DNA of 64,000 nucleotides, taken from NCBI RefSeq assembly GCF_023520895.1, contig NZ_CP026029.1, forward strand, positions 3,844,001 to 3,908,000. The letters run 5' to 3'. This document shows, piece by piece, positions 1-7,826 of this stretch. The position numbers and the translations under genes are program-made. Numbering within the stretch: position 1 is the stretch's first letter; each line of letters opens with the position of its first letter. Origin of the DNA: Paenibacillus sp. PK3_47. Its GTDB lineage: Bacteria > Bacillota > Bacilli > Paenibacillales > Paenibacillaceae. Under the pieces are notes generated by a model. That model searched no databases. It was not told the DNA's origin and saw nothing but the letters and a program-made list of their open reading frames with translations.

Positions 1-46
1 AATGCAGGAAAGAGTGCACTGGAGGCTGTTTTATTGTCTTTCATGT

Positions 47-1003
47 TTAATATTGGCGGCTGTAGTCAACCTTATTACGGTTAGGCTCGCCGTCCGCCAG
101 GTAAGATTTCAGATTCTCTGTAAAAATTTCGACGATACGGTCAGCATAGCGGTCTGTCGATCCGGCGCAATGGGGAGTGATAATTACCTTCTCCATGTCC
201 CAAAGCGGGTGGTCCTCAGGAAGCGGCTCCTTCTCAAAAACATCCAGACCGGCACCAGCCAGCCTGCCGCTGTTCAGGGCATCCATCAGGTCCCCGGTAT
301 TCGTTGTGGCGCCGCGCCCGATATTGATATAATAAGCCCCTTGCCGGAAAGCTGAGAACATATCAGCATCGAACAGCATGCGGGTCTCATCGGTCAGCGG
401 CAGTGTGTTAATGACAAAGTCACCGTTGCTTACAGCGCCGGACAGCTTGTCGGTCGTGTATACTTCGTCAAAATTGTCATCCGCTTTGCCTGAACGGCTG
501 ATTCCAATGGTCTTCATCCGGAACGCCTTGGCAATTCTGGCTGTTTCACTGCCGATGGCACCAGTTCCTGCAATGACAGCCGTCTTGCCGGTCAATTCGC
601 TTTCGCTGCCGTCCGAATGCCAGCGGCGGTTCAGCTGATTGCGCATGGCCGTATGCAGATTCCGGGTAAACATCAGCATAAATCCGAGTATAACGGCAGT
701 AATCGGTTCGGCATGCACGCCGCTCGCATTGGTAAGCAGGATGCCTCGCTCTTCAAGACGCTCAAGCGGCAGCTTCTCTACACCGGCGGACCAGGTCTGC
801 ACCCAGCGCAGCGGCGAATCCTGGCGCAGCAGTGTATCGCTGATGCCCTTGGCCCAGCCGATTACAATTTCGGCATCTGCAAGCAGTGCAAGATCCGGGT
901 TCTTGGCATCCCCAAGTGTTATGGTATAATCTGGGGCGGCGGCACGAATAAGGTCCTGCTGTTCGGATGTTAAAGGCTGCAGACAAACAATAGATTTAGT
1001 CAT
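47..1003 (-). CDS. D-isomer-specific 2-hydroxyacid dehydrogenase
   Basis: 318-aa protein of the D-2-hydroxyacid dehydrogenase family, which reduces 2-keto acids or oxidises D-2-hydroxyacids with NAD(P)H in the cytosol. The Rossmann dinucleotide motif GTGAIGSETARIAKAF lies near the middle. The family signatures NTLPLTDETR, INIGRGATTNTGDLMDAL and ITPHCAGS (catalytic His) follow in order. Length is normal for the family. The ATG at 1003 is preceded by GGGAGG. The gene is monocistronic and divergent from the phosphodiesterase gene at 1094. The substrate cannot be told from sequence; phosphoglycerate, glyoxylate/hydroxypyruvate or a branched keto acid are all possible. Confidence 0.88.
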   Translation of the reverse strand: MTKSIVCLQPLTSEQQDLIRAAAPDYTITLGDAKNPDLALLADAEIVIGWAKGISDTLLRQDSPLRWVQTWSAGVEKLPLERLEERGILLTNASGVHAEPITAVILGFMLMFTRNLHTAMRNQLNRRWHSDGSESELTGKTAVIAGTGAIGSETARIAKAFRMKTIGISRSGKADDNFDEVYTTDKLSGAVSNGDFVINTLPLTDETRMLFDADMFSAFRQGAYYINIGRGATTNTGDLMDALNSGRLAGAGLDVFEKEPLPEDHPLWDMEKVIITPHCAGSTDRYADRIVEIFTENLKSYLADGEPNRNKVDYSRQY

Positions 1004-1093
1004 GATGGTACCCTCCCGTTATACGATTCTGTAGAAATGACTGATTAAGTTATAGGACAAGGATAACAAATCTGATGCGAAAGGTGAAATATA

Positions 1094-1705
1094 ATGAACA
1101 ATACTGATGCTGCCCGTAAAAGTGAGCGCCTGTTCGTTGCTATAAGATTACCCCGAATACAGCGGGAACTACTGGAAAATGCCGCTTCCCGAGTATCAAG
1201 TGACATGAAATTTGCAAAATGGACACATTCTGAGGATTATCATATTACTGTGCAATTTCTGGGAGACACCCCCGTGGGAGATATTCCCGGGCTTCTTGAT
1301 GCATTGAAGGGAATTTCCGGAAAACAGTCTCCTTTTCATTTGAATCTGGACCACTTTGGGACTTTTGGACCTGCAAGCGCTCCCCGGGTACTGTGGGCGG
1401 GAGTTTCCGGCGAGCTGGACAAGCTGAAGGAGCTGCAAAAGAACGTGGTTTCCGCCACCGGTCCGCTGGGATTCATTGCCGAAACCAGAGAGTACAACCC
1501 GCATATTACATTAGCCCGGAAATACCGGGATCAGGAGCCTTTTGCGGCACAGCGGCTGCAGGAATATGATGCTCTGGTAACTAAAACGGGGAACGAATGT
1601 TCGTCAAAGGGGTGGACGGTGGATGCATTTGTGGTGTATGCTACTAAAATGCATGCCATTCCTATGTATGAAGTGATCGAAAAAGTAACTTTTTTTAATA
1701 AATAA
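1094..1705 (+). CDS. thpR: RNA 2',3'-cyclic phosphodiesterase (LigT/ThpR family)
   Basis: 203-aa member of the 2H phosphoesterase superfamily. The family opens 2',3'-cyclic phosphate ends on RNA. Both HxTx signature motifs are visible: HITV at residues 50-53 and HITL at 137-140, as expected for the two-lobed fold. The start ATG has AAAGGTGA upstream. No operon partner is evident; a spore/wall hydrolase gene follows 76 nt downstream. The physiological RNA substrate is not known from the sequence. Confidence 0.88.
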   Translation: MNNTDAARKSERLFVAIRLPRIQRELLENAASRVSSDMKFAKWTHSEDYHITVQFLGDTPVGDIPGLLDALKGISGKQSPFHLNLDHFGTFGPASAPRVLWAGVSGELDKLKELQKNVVSATGPLGFIAETREYNPHITLARKYRDQEPFAAQRLQEYDALVTKTGNECSSKGWTVDAFVVYATKMHAIPMYEVIEKVTFFNK

Positions 1706-1781
1706 ATCGACAGGTAAGTTTTCAAAGCTTCCAATTTCGGTTACATACAATAGGAATGTGCCGTCAAATAGGAGGTAAAAA

Positions 1782-2678
1782 ATGGTAATTTTTAGACAAA
1801 ACCGCTGTATCGCGCTGCTGGTCAGCGTAATTCTAGTGTGTTTCTCTGCTATAAGCCTGATGAATACTGAAGGAGCTGCGGAGGGAGAGCATTCCATCCC
1901 ATTGGATAAATTAAGCGGGAACGGCCACGCATCAGCGGCACCAGCCCTGCTAAAGACAGCACCAGTCTCCAAGACGACAGACAGTACCAAGCTGAAGCCC
2001 CTGCTCTATACTGCAGCTGCCGATCCGGGGCTTGCCTTTAAAGGCGAGCAGACTCTGGAGTTGATTAGTCTGGACAAGCTGAAGAGTCAAATTCCGGCTA
2101 AAAAAACAGAAGCACCCAAGATCAAAGCTGCTGTGGTGCAGAAACCGCCGGTAGTTGTCCAGCAGGCAAAGGGACAGGCGGCAAACCAGGGGAGTCAGAC
2201 CGTAAAACAGGCAAAGGCGGAATCTAAGCAACAACCCCCCACAACATTGTTCTTCTCTCGGACAGAGCTATTAAGCCAGGAGCAGCAAGCTGAAGCAACC
2301 TGGAGCTACGCCGTATCCGAAGAAGACCTGCTACTGCTGCAAAAAATCGTTATGGCAGAAGCAGAGGGCGAACCGTACCAGGGCAAAGTGGCAGTTGCCA
2401 ACGTTGTTCTGAACCGGCTGCGGTCAGCCAATTTTCCCGACACAATCTATGAGGTAATCTATCAGAAAAGCCAGTTCAGTCCTGTGGCCAATGGGCGTCT
2501 TAAGCGTGTAACGCCCAATGAGGACAGCATCAAAGCGGTAAATGCCGCGCTATCGGGGATAAAAGAAGTCACGGATGATACGTATTTCTTCCTGTCACTA
2601 AAGCTTGCGCAGGATCTGACAGTCCATCATTCCCGCACTTTAGCCAAAACGATCGGCAATCATACATTCTATAAATAA
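1782..2678 (+). CDS. SleB/CwlJ-type cell wall hydrolase
   Basis: 298-aa exported protein. A hydrophobic N-terminal segment (about residues 9-27) is a signal peptide or anchor. It is followed by about 150 residues of Ala/Lys/Gln-rich low-complexity linker. The C-terminal 115 residues form a Hydrolase_2 (SleB catalytic) domain with the motif MAEAEGEPYQGKVAVANVVL; Glu193 sits at the position of the catalytic acid of SleB-type lytic transglycosylases. SleB enzymes cut spore cortex during germination, but related proteins act on vegetative wall. The usual N-terminal peptidoglycan-binding repeat of SleB is not seen, so a general cell-wall role is equally possible. RBS AGGAGG precedes the ATG. Confidence 0.8.
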   Translation: MVIFRQNRCIALLVSVILVCFSAISLMNTEGAAEGEHSIPLDKLSGNGHASAAPALLKTAPVSKTTDSTKLKPLLYTAAADPGLAFKGEQTLELISLDKLKSQIPAKKTEAPKIKAAVVQKPPVVVQQAKGQAANQGSQTVKQAKAESKQQPPTTLFFSRTELLSQEQQAEATWSYAVSEEDLLLLQKIVMAEAEGEPYQGKVAVANVVLNRLRSANFPDTIYEVIYQKSQFSPVANGRLKRVTPNEDSIKAVNAALSGIKEVTDDTYFFLSLKLAQDLTVHHSRTLAKTIGNHTFYK

Positions 2679-2820
2679 TCAGCCTTCTAACAGGACCTCA
2701 AGCTATCTGCATGCAGAGTAATTTGCACTATAGGATATTGATCCTTTCTTAAGCGTTTCTTTTACCCCTGAAAGACAGGGATTGATACTACGGCGCGCTG
2801 GCTGAGGGCGACCGTAATAC

Positions 2821-2863
2821 AAAAGAACCTTCATTCCACGCTCTGCGGATTGAAGGTTCTTTT
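2821..2863. terminator. Bidirectional Rho-independent terminator
   Basis: The 13-bp perfect inverted repeat AAAAGAACCTTCA / TGAAGGTTCTTTT has a T-run on both strands. It lies between the converging SleB-like gene and glycosyltransferase gene and can serve both. Confidence 0.85.
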
Positions 2864-2903
2864 GCGTCTGTATTTACGGTCAGCTGATCGGCCGGCATGC
2901 TGC

Positions 2904-4094
2904 TTAAGGGGTAACATAGACGGCCTCTTCAGTACGTGCTGCCTGAGTCCTTGATCCCCACGGCTCCACCGGGCCGGCAGCCGGTTTGCCGAGCAGCTGC
3001 AGCACGGTCTGGGCGCAGTTCTGCGGCTGCTGCCGTTCAGGGGCGATACGCCGCATGCGCAGCTCCTCAAGGCCGTTATACTCGCGGAGCAGCAGCGAAA
3101 ACCATTTATCCACTACCTGCGCATCCAGTACTTCGGCCAGCCCCAGCTCTACGAAATACTGGGCGTTTTTCTCCTCCTGGCCGGGAATCGCACTGTAGAA
3201 CAGCATCGGAATGCCTTTGGTCTGTCCCTCTGTGCAGGTCATACCGCCGGGTTTGGTGATCAGCAGATCGGAGGCGTCCATAAGCTTGTTGATTTCACTG
3301 CTGTATCCCAGAATGCGCACATTGGGATGGTTCAGCAGGGGATCAGAGCCCATTTTGGAGACAAGCTTGTCATTGCTGCCCATGCAAAAGATCAGTTGAA
3401 TATCGTCCATTCTCGCAGTGAGCGAGTCCATGACGTCTTTACCGAACATCAGGCCCCAGCCTCCGCCCATTATGAGCACTGTAGGAATATCAGCCAGCCC
3501 CAGCTCCTTACGCAGCTGGGCTTTGTTATACTTCTCCCAGAACTTGGGGTGTACCGGTATTCCGGTGACGGTCACCAGTTCAGGACTGACGCCTCTTCCG
3601 GTCAGAATGGATTTTACGCGGGAAGTGGACACCAGATAGCGGTCGGCTTCAGGATTAACCCAGCTGGCATGCGCATCATAATCGGTAATCAGCGTGTACA
3701 GCGGGACATCCAGGCCCTGGCGCTTCAGCCGGGATATAACGGCTGCCGGGATCGGATGGGTGCAAATAATCAAATCAGGCTTGAGCTGTTCAATGACTTG
3801 TGAAGCATGTGTATAAAAAATCCGGTGCAGCGCCATTTTGGTCAGCCGGTTCAGTGATTTGTTATATTGTGTTTTATACATCATGCCGACCAGCTTGGGC
3901 TGGCTGCTGACTGTTTTGCGGTAAGCGGAAAGAATCCAAGGCGCGACCGTAGGATTCAGGAATTTGCCCAGCTCAATGACCCGGCACTGGACGTCCGGGT
4001 GAAGCAGCTTAATTCCTTCTGCCAGAGCATAGGCTGCTCCTGTATGGCCCGTGCCGAAGCCTTCCGAAAACAGCAGTACTCTTTTCTTTCGCAT
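2904..4094 (-). CDS. MGDG synthase/UgtP-family glycosyltransferase
   Basis: 396-aa glycosyltransferase of the GT28 type. The N-terminal monogalactosyldiacylglycerol-synthase-like domain contains FSEGFGTGHTGAAYALAEG. The C-terminal nucleotide-sugar domain contains VLIMGGGWGL and the donor-binding stretch LLITKPGGMTCTEG. In Bacillota this family (UgtP/YpfP) adds glucose from UDP-glucose to diacylglycerol, for glycolipids and the lipoteichoic-acid anchor. The ATG at 4094 is chosen because AGGTGA lies just upstream and the protein starts MRKKRVLLFSEGFG; an in-frame ATG at 4247 would add about 50 residues with no family match. The gene shares a 260-bp divergent region with a TetR gene. Confidence 0.82.
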   Translation of the reverse strand: MRKKRVLLFSEGFGTGHTGAAYALAEGIKLLHPDVQCRVIELGKFLNPTVAPWILSAYRKTVSSQPKLVGMMYKTQYNKSLNRLTKMALHRIFYTHASQVIEQLKPDLIICTHPIPAAVISRLKRQGLDVPLYTLITDYDAHASWVNPEADRYLVSTSRVKSILTGRGVSPELVTVTGIPVHPKFWEKYNKAQLRKELGLADIPTVLIMGGGWGLMFGKDVMDSLTARMDDIQLIFCMGSNDKLVSKMGSDPLLNHPNVRILGYSSEINKLMDASDLLITKPGGMTCTEGQTKGIPMLFYSAIPGQEEKNAQYFVELGLAEVLDAQVVDKWFSLLLREYNGLEELRMRRIAPERQQPQNCAQTVLQLLGKPAAGPVEPWGSRTQAARTEEAVYVTP

Positions 4095-4284
4095 AAGTTC
4101 ACCTGCTACTTTCCACCAAGGGTAGGGAATCATCTCTTCTATTATACAAGGGAATAGAAATATTTTCTTTACATTATACAAATAAGACGTAAATAGAAAG
4201 TTAAAACCCTGCAAAATAAAAAATTTAGAACAATTCAAGTATTGCAAAGGGGAAGGTAAAGTGGTAAAGTAAGTCGTGACTAAA

Positions 4285-4307
4285 TGACCAAATTAGTAAA
4301 GTGGTCA
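4285..4307. promoter_or_regulatory. Candidate TetR operator, copy 1
   Basis: Dyad TGACCA-N11-TGGTCA ends 45 nt upstream of the tetR-type start. The same 23-bp geometry and nearly the same half-sites recur at 4993-5015 before the YhgE-type gene, which makes it a likely autoregulatory operator. Confidence 0.55.
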
Positions 4308-4352
4308 TAAAGGGCTGGCAGCGATATTTTTGCAGGGAAAGGGCGTGTGTGA

Positions 4353-4955
4353 GTGGCTGTGGTAGATCGAAGGCAGCAGGTGCTTCAGGCGGCGACGAAA
4401 TGTTTTTCATTGTTCGGATATAAGGCAACTACGATGGAACAGGTAGCGAAGATTGCGAATGTCGGAAAAGGAACGATTTACACCTTCTTCACCAATAAGG
4501 AGCAGCTGTTCAATGAGATTCTGAGAGATGTCATTATCGAAATGAAGAGAATCGCCGGGCAGGAAATCAGACGGGATAAAGCCTTTTTTGATAATCTGCA
4601 CAGGGTTCTGGATGCTCTGCTGGAATTTCGCAGCGAACATGAGCTGTTCATCAAGCTGTCCCAGGAAAGCCGTGATTTCGGAACACCGCAGGCCGGCGAA
4701 GGGCTAGACAAGATTGAGAGCGTCGTGCTGGAATATCTGGAACGGGAGGTGGAACACGCGATTCATCAAGGGGAGATCAAGGAGTGCGACCCCAAAATTG
4801 TATCGGTGGTAATGTTCAGGCTGTATATTGTTTTGACGGCCGAGCTGAACAAGGTGCATGTACCGCTAAGCAAGGAACAGATCAAGCAGTATTTTCATCT
4901 GTTTCTGGCTGAAGGTCTGGCCCGGCAGAGCCTGGTTCAGCAGCAGCAGCGTTAG
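4353..4955 (+). CDS. TetR/AcrR-family transcriptional regulator
   Basis: 200-aa repressor-type regulator. The N-terminal helix-turn-helix spans about residues 8-55 (QQVLQAATKCFSLFGYKATT, then VAKIANVGKGTIYTFFTNKE). The C-terminal region is a diverged ligand-binding domain. The start is GTG; a purine-rich AGGGAAAGGG lies upstream. It is followed 143 nt later by a YhgE/Pip-type gene, the same pairing as yhgD-yhgE of B. subtilis. Identical dyads before both genes suggest that it represses itself and the transporter. The ligand is unknown; drugs or lipids are typical for such pairs. Confidence 0.87.
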   Translation: MAVVDRRQQVLQAATKCFSLFGYKATTMEQVAKIANVGKGTIYTFFTNKEQLFNEILRDVIIEMKRIAGQEIRRDKAFFDNLHRVLDALLEFRSEHELFIKLSQESRDFGTPQAGEGLDKIESVVLEYLEREVEHAIHQGEIKECDPKIVSVVMFRLYIVLTAELNKVHVPLSKEQIKQYFHLFLAEGLARQSLVQQQQR

Positions 4956-4992
4956 GCGTCAAGGGAAGGGCCGCTTTTTTTTTGCTTAAAAT

Positions 4993-5015
4993 TGACCGGA
5001 TGGGGAAAATGGTCA
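4993..5015. promoter_or_regulatory. Candidate TetR operator, copy 2
   Basis: Dyad TGACCG-N11-TGGTCA has the same 23-bp length and half-sites as the element at 4285-4307 (one base changed). It lies 84 nt before the YhgE-type start and overlaps a -35-like TTGACC. Confidence 0.55.
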
Positions 5016-5098
5016 TCTGGTGTTACTGCAATGTTTCTGCAAAACCAACAGAATTAATAGCTTTATAGAGAGCATATGATTATAAGGAGAGAACCAGA

Positions 5099-7453
5099 AT
5101 GAAATCTTTATCTGTGTTTATGAAGGACCTTGGCGCAGCGCTCAAAAATCCTAAGGTGCTGATTCCGATGCTCGTCGTCCTTTTTATTCCGGTAATGTAC
5201 AGCGGGCTGTTCCTGAAGGCGTTCTGGGATCCGTACGGCAAAATGAATGAGCTTCCGGTGGCTGTAGTTAATGAAGATAAGGGCGCAGCGTATGAGGGAA
5301 CGCAGCTCACGGCAGGCAACGACCTGATAGAGGAGCTTAAAAAGACCGACGGATTCAGATGGAATTTCGTGTCCCGTTCCCAGGCGGAAGCGGGCCTTAA
5401 TGACAATACTTATTATATGGCCATCATTGTTCCGGAAGATTTCTCCGCGAATGCAACCACACTGCTGGATGCAGAGCCGCAGCCGGCCAAGATTATATAT
5501 GAGCCGAATGAGGGGTATAACTTTTTGGCGGGACAAATCGGCGGTACTGCGGTAAAGGATATCAAAACCAAGGTTTCTGCCAAAATTACAGAAGCTTATA
5601 CGGAATCCGTGTTTGACAAGATCACGGATATCTCCGGCGGCCTTGGTGAAGCCGGAGACGGCGCAGCGCAGCTTGCCGACGGGGCCGGCAAGCTGGATGA
5701 CGGGGCACTGAAGCTGAAGGACAATCTGCTTGTGCTGACCGAAGGCACAGGCAAGCTGCTGGAGGGGGCGGCGCCGCTTACCCAAGGCGTTACGGATTTG
5801 AACAGCGGTGCTGCAGCGCTTGAGAGCGGCAGCAGCACCCTGGCGGGCGGACTTGCACAGCTGTCCGCCGCACATAAGCAGCTGCAGGATGGCGTATCCC
5901 AGAGTGCAGCCGGCAGCAAGCAGCTGAGTGACGGCCTTGCGAAGACAGCCGCCGGTGCGGCTGCACTGCAGACCGGCACGAAGTCGGCAGTAGACGGCAC
6001 CGCCAAGCTGCAGGCCGGCACGAAGTCGGCAGTAGAAGGCAGCGCGCAGCTTGCGGCCGGATTGTCCTCTTCCGCTGAAGGCAGCGCCAAGCTGGAAGAA
6101 GGCTTGAAGGCTTCCGTGGAAGGAAGCGCAAAGGTAGCAGCCGGCACCAGAGCGGTGGCTGACGGGCTGCAGCAGCTGGCCCAGGGCAATCCGCAGCTTG
6201 CGGCAAGCCCTGAGGTGCAGAAGCTGCTGGCGGCAAGCGCAGCAGCCGCTGAAGGCAGCGCGCAGCTGGAGCAGAGCCAGCAGCAGCTTGCGGAAGGCGC
6301 GTCTGCGCTGCACAGCGGCCAGGAGCAGCTCGCGCAGGGCGCGGAACAGCTGCACAGCGGAGCGCAGCAGCTGGACGCGGGTGTGTCCCGGCTGCATGAC
6401 GGCGCGCAGCAGCTGCACACGGGCGCAAGCCAGCTGCTGGAAGGCCAGCAGCAGCTTGTGGCGGGCGCAGCCCGCCTGGAGAGCGGCGGCGGTACGCTCG
6501 CCGCAGGCATGCAGCAGTTCGGCGCGAAGCTTGCCGAAGCAGCCGCAGGGGGCGCCAAGCTGGCTGACGGCGGCAAAGCGCTGAAAGCCGGCACAGCCAA
6601 GCTGCTGGATGGCGCAGACCAGCTCAGCAGCGGCCTGAGCTCGGTAGCGGACGGCTCGCAGCAGCTGAGCGATGGTGCAGGCCAGCTGAAGGACGGCCTG
6701 GATGAACTGAAATCCGGATCAAACGAGCTGGCCTCCAAGCTGGGGGAAGCGGCTGCCCAGACAAGTGAAGTGAACAAGTCCGATGCACTGGTAGCAATGT
6801 TTGCCCAGCCGGTGGAGATTGAGGAGCATAAGGTCAGTGAAGTGCCGAACTACGGCTCGGGCTTTGCGCCGTATTTCCTGTCGCTTGGATTGTTCGTAGG
6901 GGCGCTGATCTGCACACTGGTTGTCCCGATGCGTGAATCCGGGGTGGCCGGCGCCAGCCGGTTCAACCGGTTTGTCAGCCGTACGCTAACCTTCTCGATG
7001 ATGAGTGTGCTGCAGTCCCTGCTGGCGGCTATGGTCGTGCTGTACGGCTTAGGGCTGCATGTACAGAATGTCGCGTTGTTCTACGCCTTTACTTTCATTA
7101 CAAGCATTGCTTTCATGTGGATGATCCAGGCTATTGTAACCTGGCTTGACCAGCCTGGCCGTTTCGTGGTCATTGTCGTTCTGATCTTCCAGCTGACAAC
7201 CAGCGCAGGAACCTTCCCGCTGGAGCTGATTCCGGACTGGATGAAATTCTTCAATCCGCTGCTTCCGATGACATACAGCGTCAGCGGATTCAAAGCTGTA
7301 ATTTCCAGCGGGGACTACAGTGCCATGTGGAGTGATGCAGGTCTGCTGGCAGTCTACGGCATTGTATTCCTGGCCTTCACATTCACCTATTTCATGTCCC
7401 GTAATCAGGACCGTGAAGCGGCAGTAAAAAGTGAACAAGTTTTGACTGTATAA
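5099..7453 (+). CDS. YhgE/Pip-family ABC-2-like membrane protein
   Basis: 784-aa membrane protein. One N-terminal transmembrane helix (about residues 20-40) precedes a large outside region, and about five helices fill the last 200 residues. The outside region carries roughly 370 residues of heptad-like repeats of the form xGAxxLxxG, typical of YhgE/Pip proteins and of the phage-infection protein Pip and ESX/T7SS-associated EsaA. Its function is usually given as export of hydrophobic compounds or a phage receptor. RBS AAGGAGA precedes the ATG. The tetR-type gene lies just upstream and a terminator just downstream. The repeats make the DNA GC-rich and low in complexity, which explains long spurious antisense frames. 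Confidence 0.85.
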   Translation: MKSLSVFMKDLGAALKNPKVLIPMLVVLFIPVMYSGLFLKAFWDPYGKMNELPVAVVNEDKGAAYEGTQLTAGNDLIEELKKTDGFRWNFVSRSQAEAGLNDNTYYMAIIVPEDFSANATTLLDAEPQPAKIIYEPNEGYNFLAGQIGGTAVKDIKTKVSAKITEAYTESVFDKITDISGGLGEAGDGAAQLADGAGKLDDGALKLKDNLLVLTEGTGKLLEGAAPLTQGVTDLNSGAAALESGSSTLAGGLAQLSAAHKQLQDGVSQSAAGSKQLSDGLAKTAAGAAALQTGTKSAVDGTAKLQAGTKSAVEGSAQLAAGLSSSAEGSAKLEEGLKASVEGSAKVAAGTRAVADGLQQLAQGNPQLAASPEVQKLLAASAAAAEGSAQLEQSQQQLAEGASALHSGQEQLAQGAEQLHSGAQQLDAGVSRLHDGAQQLHTGASQLLEGQQQLVAGAARLESGGGTLAAGMQQFGAKLAEAAAGGAKLADGGKALKAGTAKLLDGADQLSSGLSSVADGSQQLSDGAGQLKDGLDELKSGSNELASKLGEAAAQTSEVNKSDALVAMFAQPVEIEEHKVSEVPNYGSGFAPYFLSLGLFVGALICTLVVPMRESGVAGASRFNRFVSRTLTFSMMSVLQSLLAAMVVLYGLGLHVQNVALFYAFTFITSIAFMWMIQAIVTWLDQPGRFVVIVVLIFQLTTSAGTFPLELIPDWMKFFNPLLPMTYSVSGFKAVISSGDYSAMWSDAGLLAVYGIVFLAFTFTYFMSRNQDREAAVKSEQVLTV

Positions 7454-7483
7454 AAGGATAATAAGGATAGTAAATAATTAGAA

Positions 7484-7515
7484 AAAAGAACGCCCTCCCG
7501 GGGGCGTTCTTTGTT
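7484..7515 (+). terminator. Rho-independent terminator after the YhgE-type gene
   Basis: A GC-rich stem of AAAGAACGCCC against GGGGCGTTCTTT has a short loop and T-rich tail, 30 nt after the stop codon. Confidence 0.85.
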
Positions 7516-7560
7516 TGTAGGGGTTTTAAAATACAATGTTATTCTCACATGTTATGGAAA

Positions 7561-7581
7561 GAAAACGCTTGAAGCGTTTTC
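7561..7581. promoter_or_regulatory. Perfect palindrome with cre-like core upstream of gltB
   Basis: GAAAACGCTT-G-AAGCGTTTTC is a perfect 10-1-10 dyad. Positions 7569-7582 read TTGAAGCGTTTTCA, which fits 12 of 14 positions of the catabolite-response element TGWAANCGNTNWCA. It lies about 125 bp upstream of the best -35 for gltB, so it could be an upstream CcpA site or the operator of another regulator. The rest of the 373-bp gap is AT-rich with no gene. Confidence 0.4.
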
Positions 7582-7703
7582 AATGAATAAGGACTTATTC
7601 GTATTTTATGTATATTTATGCATAAGAAAGTTTTTTTACGCTTCTATTCGCTAAAGCTGTGTCGCAAAAACATTTGTTAATCAAACTCATAAAAAAGTTT
7701 AAA

Positions 7704-7732
7704 TTGCGCTCATGTAAGGTCGGTGATAAAAT
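7704..7732 (+). promoter_or_regulatory. Candidate SigA promoter of gltB
   Basis: TTGCGC, a 17-bp spacer and TAAAAT end 94 nt before the gltB ATG. A TATAAT at 7805 was rejected because it would leave too short a leader to keep the ribosome site. Confidence 0.4.
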
Positions 7733-7826
7733 AATATAACCAATCTGCCTTGAATAATTATTAAGATTTTCTTCTGAAATATTTTCCTGGATTAATGTCT
7801 ACTTTATAATAGAAAGGTTGCGTAAG

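Noticed and set aside
5596..6777. 393- and 436-codon frames antisense to the YhgE-type repeats
   Set aside because: They mirror the low-complexity xGAxxLx repeats and encode Ala/Ser/Cys-rich nonsense.
7805..7810. TATAAT immediately before gltB as its -10
   Set aside because: A start about 7 nt downstream would fall within the ribosome site, leaving no usable leader; no -35 was found.
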